A stretch of 31,705 nt of DNA from an uncultured Lachnospiraceae bacterium (GTDB lineage Bacteria > Bacillota > Clostridia > Lachnospirales > Lachnospiraceae): contig CAJUOE010000148.1 of NCBI GenBank assembly GCA_910587895.1, forward strand, positions 1 through 31,705. The letters run 5' to 3'. Under the pieces are notes generated by a model, which was not told the DNA's origin, searched no databases, and saw only the letters and a program-made list of their open reading frames with translations. How positions within the stretch are numbered: position 1 is the stretch's first letter; each line of letters opens with the position of its first letter. The position numbers were made by a program, and so were the translations under genes. Of this stretch, positions 8,273-15,780 are shown piece by piece.

Positions 8273-10372
8273 CTATGGCACATATATTTGCCAAATCTGC
8301 CCCATGCCATGCTCCTCCAAATATTCTGCCTGCCTTTCATTTACCCATATCTGGCGGAGATTTTTGCATTTTACGAGAGCGGACAGCTCCGTAACGCCAG
8401 TGTCATGGATGTCAAGAAATTGCAGGCTCGGCATATCGGCAACTGCGGAAATATCTTTAATCTCAATATCATTCATTGTAAGATTTGATAATTTCCCCAA
8501 TGATTTCAGAGGCGCAAGCTCCATCTCAGAATGCCCATGGAGGCACAAATATTCCAGGTTCTGCAAAGGTTTTATAAAATCCAGCCTGGTATCATGATAA
8601 TCGAAAAGCTCAAACTCCCTTAAGTTCGTAAGGCGGGAAACCTCCTCCGCAAGCTCCGCCTCTGGATTCCAAATTAAAAGTCTCACAAGCTCTGGCATCT
8701 CTTCTAAGAATGTATAATCCCCGTTTACCACATTCACCTTACGGATTGCCATCCATTCCACAGACGCTCCTTTCAGGCAATCCAGGTTTGCAAATGTATT
8801 TTCATTCATCTCCAGGGATTTTAGTTTCGGGCATTTGGAAAAATCCGGCAGATAACGGATGGGATTTTTGGAAATAAACAGCTCTTTTAAATTTGGAAGG
8901 CTCTCCAGTACCCGGAAATCCTCAATCTGATTCCCCGAAAGATACAGCTTGCGGATGGGCAGCCCTTTAAGCGCCCCAATATCCGTAATTTTCTGGTTAT
9001 AAAGGTATACCTCAGAGAGGTTGGGCATTTTTGCAAGCAGGCTGATGTCTGCAATCGTCCCCTGCCCAAAAGTATTCAAATAATTCTCGTCCTCGTGAGC
9101 CATGCTGTCCAGTTCAAAACTCTTTGTCATATCATATATGGTAGTCCCAATCACGGCAACCCGAACGACGTCCTTCAAATCTTCTTCCGTAATCTCCTCT
9201 TTGTTCAGGGAGGCTGCCGCCGCCCGCATAAGCAAATCCCCGTCTGCCTCTATGCCGTCCCCCGCCTGCCCCTGGTTACCCTGAATCTCTCCTGTTCCTG
9301 CCTGATTCCCCTGAGTTCCCTCAGCCTTTCCTGTCTCTGCCTGGTTCTCCTTTACATCCGCATTCTGCTGCATCTTCTGCACCTGTTTTTGGACTTCCTT
9401 TTGCACTTCCTCCTGGACAGCCGATTGCAGGGATTGTCCGTCATAATTTCCAACAAAGACGCCCGCCAGGAAGACAACTGCCAGCACTGCCGCCCCACCG
9501 AATATGTGCAGGACTTTTTTCTTCTTCCGCGGCGCGTTCCGTTTCTGCTCCAGCAGCAGCATCCGCCTGACCTCCTCCATTCCCTGGTAGCGCTTTTTCG
9601 GGTCGAATGCACAGCATTTCTCCACGATGGCGGCAAAACGCCCGCCCCTCTGCCTGCATTCCTCAACCTGGTAGTCGCCGGTCAGAAGGTAGCACAGCAC
9701 CTTGCCAAACGCATAGATATCCGTTCTTGCATCCGTCTGCGCATAGCCGTACTGTTCCGGCGCAGCCGTCTCCTCCGTCCCATAAAACCGTGTATCCTTG
9801 CGCTTCTTGCGGTCAAAATTCCGCGAAGTCTCAAAATCAATCAGATGGATCGTACCATGCCGGTCAAGAATCAGGTTCTGCGGCTTGATGTCCCGGTGGA
9901 TCATCGGCGGTTTCAGGTGGTGGAGCTTAATTAAAATATCGCAAATCTGCAGGGCAATCCCAAGCACCTTCCCCGTGTCCAGGACAGGATTCCTTTCCAG
10001 ATATTCCTCCAGGTTCTGCCCTTCGATATACCTCCGCAGCAGGTACTCCTTTCCCCCTTCCACCCAATACTCTATTTCCGGCACAAACATTTCTTCCCTG
10101 CCGGAATATGGCTGCTGCATCTGTTTCTTTACCCCTTGAATGCGCATCTGCTGCTCTTTCTCTATATTGAGGTTCCCCATCTGCCCGGTATTTCCACATT
10201 TGAGCAGGTACTTTTCCCCCGTTTCCATGCTACGCAAAAGAAAACTGGCATGTGTCTCTGATATGTGGATACATGCCAGCAGCTCAAAGCGCCCTCTCAG
10301 GCTCTCTGGCAGCGTTTGCTCTTTCAGTTGTTCCTCGCGGTATATTCGGATAAATTCCTTCGCCTCTACCAT
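8273..10372 (-). CDS. Transmembrane Ser/Thr protein kinase with extracellular leucine-rich repeats
   Basis: A 699-residue receptor-like kinase. The kinase domain occupies about 1-275: a divergent glycine loop, Lys in YLLKCG, HRDIKPQN with catalytic Asp161, the metal-binding motif as DFE (179-181) instead of DFG, and AAPEQYG. A single membrane segment follows at about 287-311 after a KKKK stop. Next comes a Q/E-rich linker with a short VQ(E/K)E coiled-coil-like repeat and a Gly/Gln/Asn-rich tether (about 312-380), then leucine-rich repeats from about 437 to the end. The topology is kinase inside and repeats outside. ATG at 10372 is chosen because GAGGG precedes it at good spacing; the longer open frame runs into the upstream gene. 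It lies 61 bases after the HTH gene and is probably cotranscribed. Ligand and substrates are unknown. Confidence 0.85.
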   Translation of the reverse strand: MVEAKEFIRIYREEQLKEQTLPESLRGRFELLACIHISETHASFLLRSMETGEKYLLKCGNTGQMGNLNIEKEQQMRIQGVKKQMQQPYSGREEMFVPEIEYWVEGGKEYLLRRYIEGQNLEEYLERNPVLDTGKVLGIALQICDILIKLHHLKPPMIHRDIKPQNLILDRHGTIHLIDFETSRNFDRKKRKDTRFYGTEETAAPEQYGYAQTDARTDIYAFGKVLCYLLTGDYQVEECRQRGGRFAAIVEKCCAFDPKKRYQGMEEVRRMLLLEQKRNAPRKKKKVLHIFGGAAVLAVVFLAGVFVGNYDGQSLQSAVQEEVQKEVQKQVQKMQQNADVKENQAETGKAEGTQGNQAGTGEIQGNQGQAGDGIEADGDLLMRAAAASLNKEEITEEDLKDVVRVAVIGTTIYDMTKSFELDSMAHEDENYLNTFGQGTIADISLLAKMPNLSEVYLYNQKITDIGALKGLPIRKLYLSGNQIEDFRVLESLPNLKELFISKNPIRYLPDFSKCPKLKSLEMNENTFANLDCLKGASVEWMAIRKVNVVNGDYTFLEEMPELVRLLIWNPEAELAEEVSRLTNLREFELFDYHDTRLDFIKPLQNLEYLCLHGHSEMELAPLKSLGKLSNLTMNDIEIKDISAVADMPSLQFLDIHDTGVTELSALVKCKNLRQIWVNERQAEYLEEHGMGQIWQIYVP

Positions 10373-10433
10373 ATGATGTCCCTCATCCTTACTAACAGGA
10401 AAATGTTCCACGCCTTTTTCAGAATTTCTTTTT

Positions 10434-10844
10434 CTAAAACAGGGATTTTTCGCCGACTTCCGCCAGCAAATCCTCCACCTCTTCCACGCTGTAATGATGC
10501 TCAATCCCATAAATAATCGCTGCATCAAAACGAATTTTCGGATAAAGCTCCTGTTTCTGCCCCATTTTCAGTAATTGCTGTGTTTCTTCTATCGTAAGTC
10601 CAAATATGATTGCAAAACGAAGCAGGATAATCCGGGTCGGCTTGCGCCTCCCGTTAAAAATCTGGTATCCATAAGACGGTTCAAGAATCAGCATGTCTAT
10701 CGCGCGTTTTATCTCTACTTTCTTCTCCGCCAAAATATCCTTCATCAGCTCGCTGACATCCATGCTTTCTTCCCGAATGCTGTCCACGAACTCCTCCCGC
10801 TGTGCTTTCTTTATCAGATTCATCAATTCATTTGTGCTTTTCAT
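10434..10844 (-). CDS. Small XRE-like helix-turn-helix protein paired with the kinase
   Basis: A 136-residue soluble protein. The central part, about residues 57-95, reads SYGYQIFNGRRKPTR followed by LLRFAIIFGLTIEETQQLL, an XRE-like helix-turn-helix pattern in which YQIFNG-RKP-R occupies the recognition region. The N-terminal 45 residues are charged and helical. The C-terminal 40 are helical, with a YPKIRFDAAIIYGIEH segment. Small proteins of this type are commonly found beside bacterial Ser/Thr kinases in Firmicutes (recalled family knowledge), and here the kinase gene follows directly. ATG at 10844 is preferred because AGGAGG lies upstream, although its 12-base spacing is long. An ATG at 10889 has no site. 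It may regulate the pair through the palindromes at 10900-10922, or be a kinase substrate. Confidence 0.75.
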   Translation of the reverse strand: MKSTNELMNLIKKAQREEFVDSIREESMDVSELMKDILAEKKVEIKRAIDMLILEPSYGYQIFNGRRKPTRIILLRFAIIFGLTIEETQQLLKMGQKQELYPKIRFDAAIIYGIEHHYSVEEVEDLLAEVGEKSLF

Positions 10845-10899
10845 GTATTTAACATTCCTCCTGATGACTTCTGATAAGAATTTTACCATATATTTATTT

Positions 10900-10922
10900 C
10901 ACACTTGTGTGCAATTTTGCAC
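10900..10922. promoter_or_regulatory. Two overlapping palindromes upstream of the HTH-kinase pair (candidate operator)
   Basis: CACACTTGTGTG (10900-10911, five-base arms) overlaps GTGCAATTTTGCAC (10909-10922, six-base arms). They lie 56 bases before the HTH gene start. A possible -10 (TAAAAT on the minus strand, near 10880) is just downstream, but no good -35 is seen. The position suits autoregulation by the HTH protein. Binding is inferred from symmetry only. Confidence 0.4.
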
Positions 10923-10954
10923 TATTTCCTTCCAAGATGCCAAATTGCATGGCC

Positions 10955-11391
10955 TCATCCAATCAATACCTCTTTTCCCCGGAACGCAAACCCATACTTC
11001 CGGATCCTGCCCCTGTCAAATCCCTTTTCTTCCAGCACGGCGGCATAGTTCTTCTCCTCAATCTGCTGCAATGCCGCTGCAACTGCCGCCTCCAGATCCT
11101 TATCCTTCCTAGGGTTGTATACCTTGAATTCCAGGATGATGGCGTCATCCTCACCGCCCCGGGGCTCCAGCATCACGTCGTACCTGCCGAAACCGCTCTC
11201 CCGGTTGGAGGTCAGCGTGTAGCGGTCTGCAAGCTCCACCATCAGCCCCAGCACGAACCCATGGTAGAACCGCTCCGGCTCCGCACCGCCTGGCTCCTTT
11301 CCTGTGTCAAATTTGTCTTATCAATATAGAAATAATTCTTTTTTATAATCTCATCAAAACTTTGGATGCCAATCGCAACTGTTCTTGCCAT
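10955..11391 (-). pseudogene. Remnant of an AAA-ATPase-like / PD-(D/E)XK nuclease-family gene
   Basis: The gene starts normally: ATG at 11391, AGGAGGG seven bases upstream, and a peptide beginning MARTVAIGIQSFDEIIKKN followed by YFYIDKT, the usual N terminus of the AAA-ATPase-like (DUF1703-associated) family. After about 28 codons the reading frame stops making sense. A different frame then continues with FDTGKEPGG and FYHGFVLGLMVELADRY, ending in the family's nuclease-like C-terminal domain (GFGRYDVML, IILEFKVYNP). That domain carries the D and E-x-K of a PD-(D/E)XK core. Full family members are about 500-560 residues, so the middle, roughly 1.2 kb with the ATPase motor, has been deleted and the ends joined out of frame near 11310. 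Only a 99-codon C-terminal open frame remains. Confidence 0.8.
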
Positions 11392-11413
11392 AAATGCCCT
11401 CCTGCCAGTTCCA

Positions 11414-11454
11414 GTCAAAAAATCCGCTATACTTTTCTTAAGTATAGCGGATTT
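11414..11454 (-). terminator. Rho-independent terminator of the pyr operon
   Basis: A perfect 15-bp stem (AAATCCGCTATACTT at 11420-11434 with 11440-11454) closes a five-base loop. On the minus strand it runs into a T-rich tail (TTTTTTGAC). It lies 70 bases beyond the pyrD stop and ends the pyrimidine operon before the broken ATPase gene. Confidence 0.85.
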
Positions 11455-11523
11455 CCCTTCCTATTACAACTTCCGGTTATAAAAACAATGCATTAGAAAA
11501 TAATACCAGGCCCATCGTGCTAC

Positions 11524-12426
11524 TTACTGTACCGCCCCTATAAGCTCGTTAATATCTTCCACGCCGTATTCTTCCATATAGTCGCAGATGCCCTGCACAA
11601 TCTCCATCGTCACCTGTGGATTGCGGAAATTCGCAGTTCCAACAGATACCGCACTGGCGCCTGCCAGCATCATCTCTATAGCGTCCTCCGCCGTCAGGAT
11701 GCCGCCCATTCCGATGATCGGAATATTAACTGCCTGCGCAGCCTGATAGACCATGCGTACGGCTACCGGATGTATCGCAGGGCCGGACAGCCCTCCGGTC
11801 TTGTTCGCAAGTGCGAACTTCCGGCTGCGGATATCTATCTTCATGCCTGTAATCGTGTTAATTAAGGACAACGCATCCGCACCGCCCGCTTCCGCCGCTT
11901 TCGCCATCTCGGAAATATCCGTCACATTGGGGCTCAGTTTCATAATAACCGGCTGTCTGGCGTGTTTTTTCACTTCTTTCGTAATCGCCTCGACCGCCGC
12001 CGCGTTCTGCCCGAAGGCAATGCCGCCCTGCTCCACGTTGGGGCAGGAAATATTGATTTCCAGCATATCTACCGGCTGGCCAGCGAGACGTTTCACCACT
12101 TCGCAATAGTCCTCCGTCGTCCTGCCACACACATTTACAATGATTCTCGTATCAAATTTTGCGAGATACGGAATGTCACGTTCCACAAACATATCAATGC
12201 CGGGATTCTGAAGCCCAACCGCATTCAGCATCCCACCGTAAGTCTCTGCAATTCTCGGTGTCGGATTGCCTGTCCACGGCTCGCTTGCAACGCCTTTCGT
12301 CACCACAGCGCCAAGCCGGTTCAAATCCACAAATTCTGAGAATTCCTTGCCGGATCCAAACGTTCCGGACGCCGTCATGACAGGATTTTTAAACGTTACA
12401 CCCGCCAGATTTACTTTTGTATTCAT
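11524..12426 (-). CDS. pyrD: Dihydroorotate dehydrogenase, class 1B catalytic subunit
   Basis: A 300-residue FMN enzyme that oxidises dihydroorotate to orotate, the fourth step of UMP synthesis. Class 1B enzymes work as a PyrD2-PyrK2 complex that passes electrons to NAD+. The catalytic base is cysteine, seen as Cys128 in NISCPNV, as expected for class 1. Other family motifs are TASGTFG (18-24), NAVGLQNPG (68-76), KLSPNV, NTITGM and the phosphate-binding IIGMGGI and SVGTANF near the C terminus. Its ATG overlaps the pyrK stop by one base (TGATG), so translation is coupled. It is the last gene of the operon; pyrE, often next in related genomes, is absent here. Confidence 0.96.
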   Translation of the reverse strand: MNTKVNLAGVTFKNPVMTASGTFGSGKEFSEFVDLNRLGAVVTKGVASEPWTGNPTPRIAETYGGMLNAVGLQNPGIDMFVERDIPYLAKFDTRIIVNVCGRTTEDYCEVVKRLAGQPVDMLEINISCPNVEQGGIAFGQNAAAVEAITKEVKKHARQPVIMKLSPNVTDISEMAKAAEAGGADALSLINTITGMKIDIRSRKFALANKTGGLSGPAIHPVAVRMVYQAAQAVNIPIIGMGGILTAEDAIEMMLAGASAVSVGTANFRNPQVTMEIVQGICDYMEEYGVEDINELIGAVQ

Positions 12427-13193
12427 CAGAATTCCACCTCCTCTGCACGAAATACAGGACCTTCCTTACAGATTCGCTTGTTATTGACATTCGTATGTCC
12501 ATCCCGTTCCTTAGATTCGCAGACGCATCCCAGACATGCGCCGATGCCGCACGCCATGCGCTCCTCCAACGAGATCCAGCATTCTATATTCCTCTCTTTC
12601 GCATATGCTTTCACCGCCCGGAGCATAGGTATCGGTCCACAGGCATAAATAATCTCCGCATCCAGCCCGTTTTCCCGAATCGCGTCCATGACATTTCCCT
12701 CCGTGCCGTAACTTCCATCTTCCGTCGCCACATAGGGATTCCCCAGCCGCCTGAATTCCTCCTGCAAAAACAGGGAATCCTGAAAGCCCAGGATAAACTG
12801 CTTTTCGCACTTTAATTCTCTGGCAAGCTGTAAAAGCGGCGGAATGCCGATGCCGCCTCCGATCAGAAACGCTTTCTTCTCCTTTAAAGGAAATCCGTTC
12901 CCCAGCGGTCCTACAATATCTACATTCCCCCCCGTACGCATTTTGGAAAATTCTTCCGTCCCCTTCCCCTGTACGCGATAGACAATGCGCAATGCCTGAT
13001 CCATCCTGTCAACCTCACAGATACTGATGGGTCTTGGCAGCAGCCTGCTGCCCTCATGACAATAAATCGAGATGAACTGTCCCGGTTTCGCCTTCCCTGC
13101 AATCCGCTCCGTCTTCAGCCACATACTGTATATCCCATAGGAAATCTCTTCCTGCCGGATAATGACTGCCTGTTCCTTAAATTTTTCCGCCAT
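12426..13193 (-). CDS. pyrK: Dihydroorotate dehydrogenase electron-transfer subunit
   Basis: A 255-residue FAD and 2Fe-2S protein that links PyrD to NAD+. The FAD site is RPISICE, followed by the nucleotide-binding GGGIGIPPL. The C-terminal cluster ligands are visible in MACGIGACLGCVC with a further Cys in RICKEGP. ATG at 13193 is chosen because AGGAG is placed seven bases upstream; a longer frame to 13241 overlaps the pyrF end and has no site. It sits 19 bases after pyrF and is translationally coupled to pyrD, fitting their equimolar complex. Confidence 0.95.
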   Translation of the reverse strand: MAEKFKEQAVIIRQEEISYGIYSMWLKTERIAGKAKPGQFISIYCHEGSRLLPRPISICEVDRMDQALRIVYRVQGKGTEEFSKMRTGGNVDIVGPLGNGFPLKEKKAFLIGGGIGIPPLLQLARELKCEKQFILGFQDSLFLQEEFRRLGNPYVATEDGSYGTEGNVMDAIRENGLDAEIIYACGPIPMLRAVKAYAKERNIECWISLEERMACGIGACLGCVCESKERDGHTNVNNKRICKEGPVFRAEEVEF

Positions 13194-13212
13194 ACTCTTC
13201 TCCTGATTCTCT

Positions 13213-14142
13213 TTACCTGTTCCTCTCAAGCGCGCTGCCAATATCTTCTATCATTGCCTCTACTGCCGCCCTTGACGCCTCCGCAAAATGCTCCGCGCCG
13301 AATTTTGCATAGTCTTCCTGTTTGTACGCCGCAATGATTCCCCTGGAGGAATTCACAATAGCGCCCAAACCATCTTCGTTAAAGAAATGCACCAGATCCG
13401 CGCCCTTTCCACCCTGTGCGCCGTAACCGGGCACGAGTATAAAGCTTTTGGGCATGATTTTTCGCAATACTTTTCCCATCTCCGGATAGGTCGCGCCTAC
13501 CACGGCTCCAATCGCACTGTAGTCCCTGCCCATGCAGTCTGCGCCCCACTGTGCTACTTTCTCTCCTACCCACTCATACAACGGCCTGCCGTCAATGAGC
13601 CTGTCCTGAAATTCTCCGCTGGACGGATTTGACGTCTTAACCAAAATAAACAGACCCTTCTTCTCTTCCTTGCATACATCAACAAAGGGCTTGACGCCGT
13701 CCGTCCCCAGATAGGGATTGACGGTTACAAAATCCTCCCCAAATGGCGTATATGTCTTATTTCCCACCTGTATATTTCCGATATGTCCCGTCGCATACGC
13801 TGCGGACGTAGAGCCGATATCTCCACGCTTGATGTCTCCGATCACCACCAGATTCTTCTCATGGCAATAATCTACGGTCTTTTTAAAGGCCATAAGCCCG
13901 GGAATGCCAAACTGCTCATACATGGCAATCTGGGGCTTTACCGCTGGAATCAAATCATACGTGTGATCCACAATCTCCTTATTGAACTGCCAGATTGCCT
14001 CTGCCGCTCCCTCCAAAGTCTCACCGTATTCGGCGAACGCCTTTTTCGTAATCTGCTCCGGAATATAGCCAAGCATCGGATCCAGCCCCACCACGATCGG
14101 CGCATGGGTCTTTTGAATTTTCTCCACTAATCTGTCAATCAT
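13213..14142 (-). CDS. pyrF: Orotidine-5'-phosphate decarboxylase, type 2
   Basis: A 309-residue cytoplasmic enzyme that decarboxylates OMP to UMP, the last step of the pathway. The catalytic Asp-x-Lys-x-x-Asp array is DIKRGD (Asp103, Lys105, Asp108) inside VVIGDIKRGDIGS. The N terminus has IVVGLDPML and the C-terminal part has FILVPGYGAQGG and VNSSRGI. The length of about 310 and the sequence style match the longer type 2 (PyrF) subfamily rather than the 230-residue type 1. The start has GAAAGGG upstream, overlapping the end of pyrC, whose stop is two bases away. This indicates cotranscription and probable coupling. Confidence 0.95.
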   Translation of the reverse strand: MIDRLVEKIQKTHAPIVVGLDPMLGYIPEQITKKAFAEYGETLEGAAEAIWQFNKEIVDHTYDLIPAVKPQIAMYEQFGIPGLMAFKKTVDYCHEKNLVVIGDIKRGDIGSTSAAYATGHIGNIQVGNKTYTPFGEDFVTVNPYLGTDGVKPFVDVCKEEKKGLFILVKTSNPSSGEFQDRLIDGRPLYEWVGEKVAQWGADCMGRDYSAIGAVVGATYPEMGKVLRKIMPKSFILVPGYGAQGGKGADLVHFFNEDGLGAIVNSSRGIIAAYKQEDYAKFGAEHFAEASRAAVEAMIEDIGSALERNR

Positions 14143-14144
14143 AT

Positions 14145-15422
14145 TTATGCCCTTTCATAGATAACTCTTCCATCCACAATCGTTGCCATCACCATTCCTT
14201 TTACTTTCTTACCTGCAAATGGCGTATTTCTTCCTTTGGATTTGAAATCATTCGGCTCTATCACGTATTCTTTCTCCGGATGGAAGACAACCAGATCCGC
14301 CGTCTTTCCTTCCTCCACCGTGCCTTTGTCCAGTCCCAGGATTCTGGCAGGATTATAACTCATCTTCTCCGCCATCTGCATGATGGTAAGAATGCCCTTA
14401 TCCACCAGCTCCGTCATGGTAATCGCCGCCGCCGTCTCCAGTCCGACAATGCCAAACGGCGCCTTTTTGATGCCCACGCCTTTCTCGATTGGCGTATGCG
14501 GCGCGTGGTCTGTGGCAATCACATCTATAATGTCATTCTTCAGCCCTTCACGCAATGCTTCCATATCCGCTTTCGTCCTCAGAGGTGGATTCATCTTATA
14601 GTTGGCGTCGTCACCCGGAATATCATCACTGCAGAGGGTGAAATGATGCGGACATGCCTCTGCCGTCACACGAATTCCCTCCTGCTTTGCCAGCTCTATC
14701 ATGCGCACGCTGTCCTTTGTGGAACAATGGCACAGATGCAATGCTGCGCCGGTGTCTTTTGCGAGCATAATATCACGCGCTACAATCACATCCTCAACGG
14801 CATTGGAAATCCCTGCAAATCCCATCTTCTTCATGGTCTTATCTGCATTTACCACACCGCCTTTTACCATATTGGAGTCTTCACAGTGTGCAAGCATTGG
14901 AATATCATATTTGACCGCCAGCGTCATTGCCTCCCGGTAAAGCTGTGCATTCATGACCGTCTTGCCATCCTCGCTGAGAGCCGGAATCCCTGCTTCCACC
15001 ATCGCCTCAATATCAGACAGTTCTTCGCCCCGCTGCCCCTTTGTGACAGCCCCTGCCTGCAATACATGGACGAGACGCATATCTCTGGCTTTGTTGTGGA
15101 CATAATTAATTACATCTTCATTATCCGCCGCCGGTTTCGTGTTCGGCATGGCAACAATCGTGGTAAATCCGCCGTGCGCCGCTGCCCTGGCGCCGGTCTC
15201 CACCGTCTCCTTATGCTCCTGCCCCGGATCGCGCAGGTGTACATGCATGTCAATAAATCCCGGCATGACATAGCAGCCGGTCGCATCCACCACCCGGTCT
15301 GCCTTTACCTTCTGTTTCGGTGCAATCTTCTTAATGATTCCGTCCTCCACAAGCACGTCTGCCACTGTCTCTGTCTGATCTGCCGGATTGATTACCGTTC
15401 CTTTTTGAATAAGTAGTAACAT
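14145..15422 (-). CDS. pyrC: Dihydroorotase
   Basis: A 425-residue amidohydrolase that cyclises N-carbamoyl-aspartate to dihydroorotate. The metal-binding motif HVHLRDPG begins at His60 (His62 second ligand). It is followed by TTIVAMPNT, later metal histidines in LAHCEDSN and LHLCHCSTK, and the catalytic Asp in ATDHAPHT near residue 304. This is the class I (long) dihydroorotase. It is the first gene of the pyrC-pyrF-pyrK-pyrD operon. AAAGGA lies nine bases before the ATG. A terminator-like hairpin with a T7 tract sits in the leader 60 bases upstream (15482-15507), so expression is probably attenuated. Confidence 0.96.
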   Translation of the reverse strand: MLLLIQKGTVINPADQTETVADVLVEDGIIKKIAPKQKVKADRVVDATGCYVMPGFIDMHVHLRDPGQEHKETVETGARAAAHGGFTTIVAMPNTKPAADNEDVINYVHNKARDMRLVHVLQAGAVTKGQRGEELSDIEAMVEAGIPALSEDGKTVMNAQLYREAMTLAVKYDIPMLAHCEDSNMVKGGVVNADKTMKKMGFAGISNAVEDVIVARDIMLAKDTGAALHLCHCSTKDSVRMIELAKQEGIRVTAEACPHHFTLCSDDIPGDDANYKMNPPLRTKADMEALREGLKNDIIDVIATDHAPHTPIEKGVGIKKAPFGIVGLETAAAITMTELVDKGILTIMQMAEKMSYNPARILGLDKGTVEEGKTADLVVFHPEKEYVIEPNDFKSKGRNTPFAGKKVKGMVMATIVDGRVIYERA

Positions 15423-15616
15423 GTCAAAAATCCTTTCTTAATCATTATAAAAACAGTTCTATATATTTCATTCTAACACAGAAAAAAAGGAGGGGCAACC
15501 TCCTTTTCCTCAAATTGCACCCTCATGTAAAAAGACGAAATTGTTCCTTATTTTTTGTAAAAAGCAACGCCAGAAAAAACTTACCTGCCAATGAGGCATA
15601 TTGGAAAATGATACAA
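15423..15616 (-). promoter_or_regulatory. Leader region of the pyr operon
   Basis: About 190 bases upstream of pyrC hold no gene. Read on the minus strand there are three T-rich runs (TTTTTT, CTTTTT, TCTTTTT), then a leader terminator, then a TATAAT too close to the ATG and without a -35. A weak promoter candidate is TTGATT (15621-15626) with CAATAT (15598-15603), spacer 17. I found no PyrR-binding loop. The arrangement suggests transcription attenuation, but the sensor is unidentified. Confidence 0.4.
15482..15524 (-). terminator. Leader terminator (probable attenuator) before pyrC
   Basis: On the minus strand AAAAGGAGG (15485-15493 complement) and CCTCCTTTT form a 9-bp stem with loop TTGCC, followed by a T7 run. 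A competing helix is possible: GAGGGTGCAA (15524 to 15515) can pair with TTGCCCCTC (15498 to 15490) with one bulged T, using the same 3' arm. Either helix would still end beside the T tract, so the second is not a clear antiterminator. Confidence 0.6.
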
Positions 15617-15645
15617 TTGAAATCAAACGTATCTTTATATATAAT
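15617..15645 (+). promoter_or_regulatory. Sigma-A promoter of the O-antigen-ligase-like gene
   Basis: TTGAAA (15617-15622), a 17-base spacer and a perfect TATAAT (15640-15645) on the plus strand. The predicted start is near 15652, leaving a leader of about 128 nt to the chosen ATG at 15781. The leader contains a short upstream reading frame (15711-15779). Confidence 0.75.
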
Positions 15646-15710
15646 TAAATTATTACAATAGTAATTCTTATCCCAACTTCTGCCGGGTTTACAAAAAGAA
15701 CAGTGGTAAA

Positions 15711-15779
15711 ATGGAACAAGGCATACCAAAACCTACACGGAAGAAAATTTTCAGGCAAACGAGAAAAGGCTACATATAA
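15711..15779 (+). CDS. Possible 22-codon upstream reading frame
   Basis: ATG at 15711 opens a 22-codon frame (MEQGIPKPT..., very basic) whose TAA ends one base before the ATG of the membrane protein (TAAAATG). Such spacing allows translational coupling. It has no clear ribosome binding site, so it may be chance. A GTG at 15703 in the frame of the membrane protein is an alternative longer start. Confidence 0.2.
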   Translation: MEQGIPKPTRKKIFRQTRKGYI

Positions 15780-15780
15780 A

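Noticed and set aside
14280..15416. 378-codon open frame on the plus strand
   Set aside because: It is antisense to pyrC and has a His/Cys-rich composition typical of a shadow frame.
15510..15599. 29-codon leader peptide on the minus strand ending just before the pyr leader terminator
   Set aside because: Its position and U-rich codons recall pyrBI-type leaders, but it has no ribosome binding site and no conservation evidence, so it is not listed as a gene.
15423..15616. PyrR-binding attenuator
   Set aside because: No conserved PyrR-binding loop sequence was found in the leader.
15523..15729. 68-codon minus-strand frame in the pyr leader
   Set aside because: No ribosome binding site and no recognisable domain; it overlaps the opposing promoter.
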